From JANXLO01 sp038231295 (lineage in GTDB: Bacteria > Armatimonadota > Chthonomonadetes > Chthonomonadales > Chthonomonadaceae), in assembly GCA_038231295.1 (NCBI GenBank), contig JBBRLP010000007.1, positions 1 to 64,000 on the forward strand: a stretch of 64,000 nucleotides of DNA, in the 5' to 3' direction. Both the position numbers and the translations under genes were made by a program. This document shows positions 7,158 through 14,082 of this stretch, in pieces. The first letter of the stretch is position 1. Every line of letters starts with the position of its first letter. The notes under the pieces were generated by a model. It saw only the letters and a list, made by a program, of their open reading frames with translations. It did not search any database and was not told the DNA's origin.

Positions 7158-8651
7158 TTAACGCGGTGTGGTGGCGGCGCGAAGGCAGGCGAAGCCGAGG
7201 GCGGGAATGGTGAGGGAGAGGCCGCCGGATTCGGTCAGAGAGGCGCTGCCAGGTTTTGGCGTCAGAAGGTCGGGTTGCTCCCAGGTGTTGGCGGCTTTCG
7301 GGTCGGTGCCGCTCAGGATGTCTACGCCGTTGACGGCGCTTGCCCGAACGTCCGTCAGATGAATGTCGAGGGTGACGGCATCGGTCTGACTGCGGTTGAC
7401 GACGAAGACCGCGAGCGAACCGTCTTCGGCAAGGCTGGCGGAGACATCGAGCATTGGCGTCTCGCCCCGTTCGCCTGCCCTGTAGAGCGGAGAATCCAGA
7501 ACCGTCCGCAGCGATTTGCCGCGTGTATGCTCCGCCATCATCTGGAACGGGTAGTAGGTACTCTGCACCAGCAGGCCGTCTTGCTTCGTGAGCAGTGGCG
7601 CGATGACGTTGACGATCTGCGCGATGCAGGCGATCTTGACGACATCGGCGCGGCGAATGAAGGCGTTCAGGTACTGCGCGACCACCAGCGCATCTTCGAG
7701 ATTGTAGACCTCCTCGATGAGCGCAGGGGCCTCTTTCCACTCGCCGTTGCCGTTCCGCGCTTTGTACCAGACGTTCCACTCGTCGAAGGAGAGATAGACG
7801 CGTTTGTTGGAGCGTTTGAGGCCGCGCACATAGTCAAACAGCCCGGCGTAGTCTTCGATGATCCGCTCGATCTCAACCCCCTCAGCCAGGAACCAGTCCG
7901 TATCGCCCCGGTCGTTGCTGCTATAGCGGTGCGCGGAGACGTAGTGAATATCGTTCCAGCAGTACTCCAGCGTGACGCGGTCGTAGTTGAGGTAGGTCGC
8001 CAGGCTGCGCCCGGAGGAGCCGCAGGCCACGAGTTCGATGCTGTTGTCCAGGCCGCGCATCAGTTTCGCCGTCTGGTCGGCTCGCAGCGCATACTCTTCA
8101 GCGGGAACATGGCCCGCCTGCCAGGGGCCGTCCATCTCGTTGCCCAGACACCAGGTCTTGACGCCATACGGCGCGGGATGCCCGTTCGCGGCGCGGCGGT
8201 CGGCCCAGTAGGTTCCTGTCGGGAGATTGCAGTACTCCAGCAGCGCCCCGGCCTCCGCCGGGCCGCGTGTACCCAGGTTGACCGCTATCATCGGGGCCGT
8301 CTGCGCGTCCTGGCACCAGAGCATGAACTCGTCCGTGCCAAACGTGTTGGGTTCGATGCTCTTCCAGGCGAACTCCGGGCGACGCGGACGCTGGTCGCGA
8401 GGACCGATGCCATCCGTCCAGTCGTAGTTGCTGACGAAGTTGCCGCCAGGGTAACGCATGAGGGGCATCCGCATCTTCCGTAGCGCGTCGAGAACGTCGG
8501 TGCGGAACCCGTTGCTGTCGGAGAGCGGATTGCCGGGATCGTAGACGCCTTCGTAGACGGCCCGGCCCAGATGCTCCAGAAATCCGCTGAAGATACGCGG
8601 GTCTATCTCCCCGACATGAAACTGCGTGTCCAGCGTCAATGTTGCCTGCAT
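7158..8651 (-). CDS. abfA: GH51 alpha-L-arabinofuranosidase
   Basis: 497 residues, the usual length for intracellular bacterial GH51 enzymes, with no signal peptide. The N-terminal barrel carries FLEHLGRAVYEGVYDPGNP and RYPGGNFVSNYDWTDGIGP, both family hallmarks. The acid/base Glu is E172 in CLGNEMDGPW and the nucleophile is E291 in SFDEWNVWY. The C-terminal beta-sandwich spans about 380-497. It hydrolyses terminal alpha-L-arabinofuranosyl residues from arabinan or arabinoxylan oligosaccharides in the cytoplasm. It is divergent from the amidohydrolase cluster, and the 248-bp gap holds a palindrome and direct repeats that could be operators. Confidence 0.95.
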   Translation of the reverse strand: MQATLTLDTQFHVGEIDPRIFSGFLEHLGRAVYEGVYDPGNPLSDSNGFRTDVLDALRKMRMPLMRYPGGNFVSNYDWTDGIGPRDQRPRRPEFAWKSIEPNTFGTDEFMLWCQDAQTAPMIAVNLGTRGPAEAGALLEYCNLPTGTYWADRRAANGHPAPYGVKTWCLGNEMDGPWQAGHVPAEEYALRADQTAKLMRGLDNSIELVACGSSGRSLATYLNYDRVTLEYCWNDIHYVSAHRYSSNDRGDTDWFLAEGVEIERIIEDYAGLFDYVRGLKRSNKRVYLSFDEWNVWYKARNGNGEWKEAPALIEEVYNLEDALVVAQYLNAFIRRADVVKIACIAQIVNVIAPLLTKQDGLLVQSTYYPFQMMAEHTRGKSLRTVLDSPLYRAGERGETPMLDVSASLAEDGSLAVFVVNRSQTDAVTLDIHLTDVRASAVNGVDILSGTDPKAANTWEQPDLLTPKPGSASLTESGGLSLTIPALGFACLRAATTPR

Positions 8652-8727
8652 GGTTCTCCCTTACGTAGTGGTTCACTTCTGTTCCTGAACGGCATTGCCG
8701 GAAGCAGAGTGGCAGTCTCTTCGCCAT

Positions 8728-8767
8728 AGACAGCGCTGTCTCCTGCGAAAACTATATCCTGCGAAAA
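8728..8767. promoter_or_regulatory. palindrome and direct repeats in a divergent promoter region
   Basis: AGACAGCGCTGTCT (8728-8741) is a perfect 14-bp palindrome. It is followed at once by two copies of TCCTGCGAAAA starting at 8741 and 8757, a 16-bp period. They lie 77-116 bp upstream of the GH51 start and 133-172 bp upstream of the amidohydrolase operon. Operator function for a LacI- or GntR-like regulator is inference; no regulator gene is adjacent. Confidence 0.45.
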
Positions 8768-8899
8768 GCGACGGGACAAAAAAAGGTGAAATGCCAGGGG
8801 AGGGGCGTCGTCTATCAAGGGATTGTGCCGATCAATGTCGAATAAGCACATTATTCTTCCCGAAAGGTCGGTTACGACTGGCGTTCAGCCCTCTCCATT

Positions 8900-10222
8900 A
8901 TGACGCGACTCTCTGCCCTGCTCCTCGTTCTCACTCTTTTCATTGGCTCCGTCGCCCACGCACAGCAGTCTCCTCTGGCGCTGACAGGCGCGAAAGTCTA
9001 TCCGGTTTCCGGCCCGCCTCTCGAACACGCAACGGTTCTGATCGTAGACGGTCGGATTAAAGCGGTTGGCGCGAACGTTACCATCCCCGCCGATGCCCGC
9101 CGTGTGGACCTGCGCGGGGCCGTGCTGATTCCCGGCCTTGTCGAAGCCCGCTCCGCGCTCTTCCTGACCGACACAAACCTGGCCGGTGCAGGCGCACCAG
9201 ATCAGGATGTGCTGGACGCCGCTGACCTGTTCGATAAGGAAGCGGGAAAAATACTGGCGCAGGGTGTGACCACCCTCTACTTCTCGCCCGGCAATCGGGG
9301 CAGTGTGGGAGGCGTCGGGGCGGTCGTGAAACTGCACAGCCCGACCGCAGGCAGTGGTGAGATGTGGGCGGAACCGCTCAAGACCCGCGCCGCACTGAAC
9401 CTGACCCTCGGTCTCTCCGCGAACGGACGCTCGACCTCTCTGGAACGCCTGAACAGCTACGAAGCCCTGCGCGGCCTGTTCCGGGGGGCCGAACAGTACC
9501 AGAAAGCCTTCACCCGTTACGAGGCGGACTTGCAGGCTTATGAGAAGCAGCAGAAGCAGACCCCGCCCAAAGCAACGACCGGTGCGCCGCCTGTGGGGAC
9601 TGCGCCTCCTGCGGGTGGCCCTCCTGCTGCCGCTGTCCCGCAAAAGCCCGTGAAGCCGCGTTCGGTTCCGGCGCAGGAGGTGCTGGTCACCGCACTGCGT
9701 CGGGAGATCCCCGTCCGCATTGAGGCTCACCGTCCCGACGATATTTTGAACGCACTACGCCTTGCCGATGAGTTCAAACTGCGCCTCATTCTCGAATCCG
9801 CCACCGAGAGCGCGGGACTGGCCGGGGAGATCGCCCGTCACCACGCCGCCGTTGTCTGGGGGCCGATGCTGCCGGATGGCGCTCCCCGCCTCGAAACCAT
9901 CCATGCGACTCCGGAGACGGTGGCCCTGCTCGCCAGAGCGGGCGTCCCGCTCGCTCTCTCCACAAACAGCCGCAGCGGTCTCGCCTCGCGATTCCTGCGA
10001 GAGAATGCCGCGCTTGCCATCGGGTACGGCCTGACGCCAGCACAGGCATTAAAGGCCATCACTCTGGGCGCGGCGGAGACGCTGGGCGTCGCCGACCGCG
10101 TGGGCAGTATTCAGGCCGGAAAAGACGCAGATATCGTCGTGCTTTCCGGCGAACCCTTCAGCCCGGCGGCGCAGGTACGCAGAGTCTTCGTCAACGGCAG
10201 CGAGGTCTATACCGCGAAATGA
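8900..10222 (+). CDS. exported amidohydrolase-like protein 1 (metal ligands lost)
   Basis: 440 residues with a Sec signal peptide (MTRLSALLLVLTLFIGSVAHAQQ). The fold is that of imidazolonepropionase-like amidohydrolases: N-terminal beta-sandwich (ALTGAKVYPVSG), barrel, and the returning sandwich ending in VGSIQAGKDADIVVLSGEP and VFVNGSEVY. The metal site is gone. The HxH position reads EARSA, both later His positions read Glu (RIEAHRPDD, LILESA), and the Asp position reads Asn (LSTNSRS). A Pro/Ala-rich insert lies at about 215-245. It is first of eight overlapping paralogues and overlaps the next gene by ATGA. Probably a non-catalytic partner of genes 2 and 6 (inference). Confidence 0.85.
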   Translation: MTRLSALLLVLTLFIGSVAHAQQSPLALTGAKVYPVSGPPLEHATVLIVDGRIKAVGANVTIPADARRVDLRGAVLIPGLVEARSALFLTDTNLAGAGAPDQDVLDAADLFDKEAGKILAQGVTTLYFSPGNRGSVGGVGAVVKLHSPTAGSGEMWAEPLKTRAALNLTLGLSANGRSTSLERLNSYEALRGLFRGAEQYQKAFTRYEADLQAYEKQQKQTPPKATTGAPPVGTAPPAGGPPAAAVPQKPVKPRSVPAQEVLVTALRREIPVRIEAHRPDDILNALRLADEFKLRLILESATESAGLAGEIARHHAAVVWGPMLPDGAPRLETIHATPETVALLARAGVPLALSTNSRSGLASRFLRENAALAIGYGLTPAQALKAITLGAAETLGVADRVGSIQAGKDADIVVLSGEPFSPAAQVRRVFVNGSEVYTAK

Positions 10223-11451
10223 GCAGCCCCAACGTGACACAAAAACCAGCACAGACCTCCTCTCCACTCTCTCGCCGCGCCTTCTGCGGCCTGCTGATCG
10301 CCGGAGCGCTGGCAGGCGCGGAATCGAGCCGCGCCGCGCAGGGAGGCACGAGCCTTGCTGTTCGCGCCGAAATACTCTACCCCGTCTCCGGTGCGTCCAT
10401 TAAAAACGGTGTGGTCTTGATTCGGGACGGCATTATCGTCGCCGTCGGCCCGGATATACCGATACCGTCCGGCACGCAGGTCGTGCTGACAAAGGCGGCG
10501 ATGCCGGGAATGGTGGACGCGCACGCCCACTACGGCGTGCTGTACGAGACGGAGGAGACGGCGGACGCCATTACGCCCGACCTGCGAATTCGCGACGGCT
10601 TTGACCCGGCAGCCCCTTCGCTTCGCGCCGCCACACGCGCAGGCGTCACGACCTTCTGCCTTATGCCGGGCAACGGCAACGCGCTGGCGGGCCAGGCCAG
10701 TCTCTTCCACCTCGGAGAGAGCGCCCTGTTGCTGCGCGACTATGCCGCACAGAAAATCTCCCTGACCGCCGCCAATGCCCAGCGCAACCCGACCTCTCGT
10801 TCCGGTCTGCTGGCTCTGGTGCGGCAGGCGTTCGACAGCGCGAAACGGGGGCAGGCGGTCAGCAGCGTCACGCAGACCAATCTGCTCGCCGACTTCCCGA
10901 CTTCGCTGGACGAGCGCGTTCGCGCCCTGATGCCCCTGCTGCACGGCGAGCGGCCTGTCTTCATTCACGCGCCCACCAGCGACGATGTCGAGAACGCCCT
11001 GCGCCTCTTCGATGAGTACCGGTGGAAGGGCGGACTGCTCCACGCTGCGGAAGGCTTCGAGGTCGCGGACGAGATTCGCAGGCGCAATCTGCCCGTCATT
11101 CTCGGCCCCCTGCGCTACAGCGATACCGACCGGATGCTCGCCAACGCCGCAAAACTGGCGAAGGCTGGCGTCAAACTCGCCTTCTGCTCCGATGCGCCGC
11201 TCTCCTCCCCGGCAGGTCTGCGCCTCTCCGCCGCCCTTGCCGTCAAGTACGGCCTCAGTCCGGCGGACGCCCTCCGCGCCCTGACGCTTTCGCCCGCCGA
11301 GATGATGGGCATTGGAGATCGCGTTGGCAGTCTCACCGTCGGGAAGCAAGCCGACCTGATTACTTTCAGCGGCGACCCACTCGACCTGACCAGTCGTGTT
11401 GAGACTGTTGTCTCCACTGGTAAAATCGTCTTCAAGGCAGGCCCACGATGA
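10219..11451 (+). CDS. exported amidohydrolase 2 (metal site intact)
   Basis: 410 residues. The N-terminus has SRRAFCGLLIAGALAG, a twin-arginine type signal, unlike the Sec-type signals of its neighbours. The ligands expected for a metal-dependent amidohydrolase are all visible: H102 and H104 in VDAHAHYG, K179 in AAQKISLTAAN, H250 in VFIHAP, H275 in LLHAAEG and D325 in FCSDAP. The family is imidazolonepropionase-like and the substrate cannot be read from sequence. Export of a folded metalloenzyme by Tat would suit a catalytic subunit. ATGA overlaps join it to genes 1 and 3. Confidence 0.88.
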   Translation: MSSPNVTQKPAQTSSPLSRRAFCGLLIAGALAGAESSRAAQGGTSLAVRAEILYPVSGASIKNGVVLIRDGIIVAVGPDIPIPSGTQVVLTKAAMPGMVDAHAHYGVLYETEETADAITPDLRIRDGFDPAAPSLRAATRAGVTTFCLMPGNGNALAGQASLFHLGESALLLRDYAAQKISLTAANAQRNPTSRSGLLALVRQAFDSAKRGQAVSSVTQTNLLADFPTSLDERVRALMPLLHGERPVFIHAPTSDDVENALRLFDEYRWKGGLLHAAEGFEVADEIRRRNLPVILGPLRYSDTDRMLANAAKLAKAGVKLAFCSDAPLSSPAGLRLSAALAVKYGLSPADALRALTLSPAEMMGIGDRVGSLTVGKQADLITFSGDPLDLTSRVETVVSTGKIVFKAGPR

Positions 11452-12836
11452 ATTGTAAACTCACCTTACGCAGACAGGTAAGTCGCGACGGACGGGAACG
11501 CGACGGACTGAAGTCCCCGCTATGTGACCTTCGGCCCAGTTTCCTTCGGAAACGTTCAGGCTGTGAGGGCCACTCATCGCACGCAACCCCTTGCCGTCCG
11601 AAGGACGATCCGGCGAAGCCGCGTAGCGAGGGGTGTCAACCCCTTGCCACTACCGCACATTGCCTCCTTCTTTTCGGCGTGGTGCTCCTGTTCGCCCTGC
11701 TGTTGCCGCTCTCGGCGGCGGCGCAGCGGCTTGCTATTCGCAACGCCCGGCTTCTGCCCGTCAGCGGCGTGGCGATTGAGAACGGCACCATCCTCATCGA
11801 GAACGGCAAGATACGCGCAATCGGGGCGAACGTCGCGATCCCGGCAGGAACGCAGGTCGTGGACGCGGGCGGCAAAACGATCATGCCCGGTATCGTAGAC
11901 GCGAACGCGCACTTCGGACTGCGCGACACGCTGAACGAACAGGCGTCCGAAGTCACGCCGCAGATCAACATTCTGGGCCAGTTGGCCCCGCGCAGTGGCG
12001 ACTTCACGCACGCGCTCTCCTATGGGGTGACGACCGCCTGCCTGACGCCCGATTCCGCCAATGTCGTGGGCGGACAGTGCGGCGTGGTCAAGATGGCGGG
12101 CAAGACCCCGGCGCAGATGCTGCTCAAAAACGTCGCGGGAATACGCGCCGCGCTCGGTAACGATACCGCGAACGGCAACGGCGGATTTTTTCGGGCCGGA
12201 GCCAACACGCTCGGCAGTATCTATCTGCGCCGCCCGAACTCGCGCATGGCGGCGGTCTGGGAACTGCGGAAGGCGCTGGACGAGGCCGCGAAATCGCCCA
12301 TGCTGACCAGTGTCCGCAACGGCAGCCTGCCGCTTCATGTCAGCGCCCATATCGAGAACGACATCCGCGCCGCCGTCACCATCGCGGACGAGTTCAAAAT
12401 CCCGCATCTGGTGCTGGACGAGGGCAGCGAAGCCTACAAATGCGCCGACCTGCTGGCCGAACACAAAGTGCAGGTGGTGCTGACTCCCTCCGCCGACCCG
12501 CAGACGGAGGGGCCGGACGGCTCCAGCCCGATCTTCAACACCGCCGGGCTTCTGGAGGCGAAAGGCGTACTCATCGCGTTCGGCTCCAACAGCAATGATC
12601 CCGCTCCTCTGCTGCAATGGGCATCTCTCGCGGTCAAGCACGGCCTCTCGCCCGAAGCCGCGCTCCGCGCCCTGACTCTGAACGCCGCGACAATCTCCGG
12701 CGTGGCCGAACGCGTGGGCAGCCTGGAAGTCGGGAAAGACGCCGATCTGCTGCTTCTCAGCGGCGACCCGCTGGAACTGACGACACACATCGAAAAAGTA
12801 TTTGTAAATGGACAGGTGGTCTACCGTGCCGAATAG
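11448..12836 (+). CDS. exported amidohydrolase-like protein 3, with a repeat inserted in its signal region
   Basis: 462 residues. The start ATG overlaps the previous stop (ATGA). After MNCKL the frame enters an interspersed repeat (11461-11645) that keeps the frame and adds about 60 residues before the hydrophobic core LLLFGVVLLFALLLPLSAAAQ. Without the repeat the signal peptide would be normal. The HxH position reads NAH, the first later His reads Ser (VSAH), the second Asp (LDEGS), and the Asp reads Asn (GSNSN), so catalysis is unlikely. The C-terminal GSLEVGKDADLLLLSGDP and VFVNGQVVY blocks are intact. Export efficiency with the extension is doubtful. Confidence 0.82.
   Translation: MNCKLTLRRQVSRDGRERDGLKSPLCDLRPSFLRKRSGCEGHSSHATPCRPKDDPAKPRSEGCQPLATTAHCLLLFGVVLLFALLLPLSAAAQRLAIRNARLLPVSGVAIENGTILIENGKIRAIGANVAIPAGTQVVDAGGKTIMPGIVDANAHFGLRDTLNEQASEVTPQINILGQLAPRSGDFTHALSYGVTTACLTPDSANVVGGQCGVVKMAGKTPAQMLLKNVAGIRAALGNDTANGNGGFFRAGANTLGSIYLRRPNSRMAAVWELRKALDEAAKSPMLTSVRNGSLPLHVSAHIENDIRAAVTIADEFKIPHLVLDEGSEAYKCADLLAEHKVQVVLTPSADPQTEGPDGSSPIFNTAGLLEAKGVLIAFGSNSNDPAPLLQWASLAVKHGLSPEAALRALTLNAATISGVAERVGSLEVGKDADLLLLSGDPLELTTHIEKVFVNGQVVYRAE
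11461..11645 (+). repeat. interspersed repeat A, copy 1, inside an amidohydrolase gene
   Basis: About 185 bp that share long blocks with 56625-56840: CACCTTACGCAG at the start, GGACTGAAGTCCCCGCTA, GTGACCTTCGGCCCAG, the small hairpin GTTTCCTTCGGAAAC, GTGAGGGCCACTCATCGC, and GTCCGAAGGACGATCCGGCG followed by CGTAGCGAGGGG. Here it lies within codons 5-66 of amidohydrolase 3. No protein is encoded by the element itself; it looks like a non-autonomous mobile or REP-type sequence. Confidence 0.85.
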
Positions 12837-14082
12837 AGTTCTCCTTGCCGCCCGACTGCTACTTGCCGGGTTCGCGCTCGCCCTCAGCAGTTCCGCTTTT
12901 GCCCAACAGAGCGGGATTCTGGCGATACGCGCCGCCAAAATCCTGCCTGTCTCCGGCCCGGAGATAATCAACGGCATCATTCTCGTCCGGGATGGCAAGA
13001 TTGCGGCTATCGGGGCGAATCTGCCGATACCGGACGGCGCGACCATCCTGGAAGCCGCCGTTGTCATGCCCGGTCTGGTGGAGGCGCACGGTTCACGCGG
13101 CATGGACGCGCCCAACGAAAACGTTCCCGTCGTGCCGTTCGTCAACACCGCCGACGGCGTAGACCCGGTGAACGTGGCGTTCGAGGACGCCCTGCGCGAC
13201 GGCATCACCACGATTCACGTCCTTCCCGGCAATGGCACGGTCATCGGCGGAACCGGCATCCTGGTCAAGCCGGTCGGCAGTATCATCGAAACGATGCTGG
13301 TCAAGCGTCCAAGCGGCATGAAACTCTCCCTGCTCCCCACCGCAGGCCGCAACCGCATGACGCAGATTCAGGAACTTCGCCGCGCTTTCGACGACTTTCA
13401 GACCTACGCCGAGCAGTTGGCGGAACGTCGCGCCGACCAGAAAAAGAAGGGCGAACCGGAAGAGGAGTACGACCCGCGTCAGCAGGCGATGCGCGATCTG
13501 GTGGCAGGCAAACTCACCGCCTACCTCTACTGCCCCACCGATTCCGACGTGACTCGCGCTCTGGCCTTCCTGGACACCCACAAACTGAAGAGCGTGCTGG
13601 TGCTAGGGCCGGACTGCTACAAGTCCGCGCCGCTGATCGCGAAGAAGGGCCTGTCCGTCGTTCTCGACCCGCAGATGGTTCTCTGGGAGACCGAACCGGA
13701 TACCGGCAAAGAGATTCGGCACGTCATTCCAACCTATTTCCAGCGGGCAGGCGTGAAGTTCGCATTGCAGGCACAGCCCGGAGCCTTTGGGACGCGCTCC
13801 TACTGGTATCAGGCCGCGACCGCCGTCAGCTACGGCATTTCGCGCTCCGACGCGCTCCGCGCCATCACCCTTTCCCCCGCCGAAATCCTGGGTGTGGCGG
13901 ATCGCGTCGGCAGTCTGGAAGTGGGGAAGGACGCCAATATCCTGCTACTCACCGGCGACCCGCTCGACTCCAAGACCTGGGTAGACCGCGTCGTCATCGA
14001 AGGCAAACAGGTCTACGACCGCAAAACCGACACCCGCCTCTCGAAACTCCTGACCGGCAAGGAGGCCCCGGATGCGCCGTAG
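12826..14082 (+). CDS. exported amidohydrolase-like protein 4 (degenerate metal site)
   Basis: 418 residues from the GTG at 12826, chosen because AGGTGG lies seven bases upstream and because it gives the same 11-nt overlap seen at the next four junctions; the ATG at 12808 is an alternative. The signal peptide is VPNRVLLAARLLLAGFALALSSSAFAQQ. The HxH motif reads HGS, the later His positions read Tyr and Gly (YLYCPTD, VLGPD) and the Asp is absent (QAQPG). A lysine is kept in GMKLSLLP. A charged insert (ADQKKKGEPEEEYDPRQQ) lies in the variable loop. The C-terminus is about 15 residues longer than in its paralogues and encodes the next ribosome-binding site. Confidence 0.82.
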   Translation: MPNRVLLAARLLLAGFALALSSSAFAQQSGILAIRAAKILPVSGPEIINGIILVRDGKIAAIGANLPIPDGATILEAAVVMPGLVEAHGSRGMDAPNENVPVVPFVNTADGVDPVNVAFEDALRDGITTIHVLPGNGTVIGGTGILVKPVGSIIETMLVKRPSGMKLSLLPTAGRNRMTQIQELRRAFDDFQTYAEQLAERRADQKKKGEPEEEYDPRQQAMRDLVAGKLTAYLYCPTDSDVTRALAFLDTHKLKSVLVLGPDCYKSAPLIAKKGLSVVLDPQMVLWETEPDTGKEIRHVIPTYFQRAGVKFALQAQPGAFGTRSYWYQAATAVSYGISRSDALRAITLSPAEILGVADRVGSLEVGKDANILLLTGDPLDSKTWVDRVVIEGKQVYDRKTDTRLSKLLTGKEAPDAP

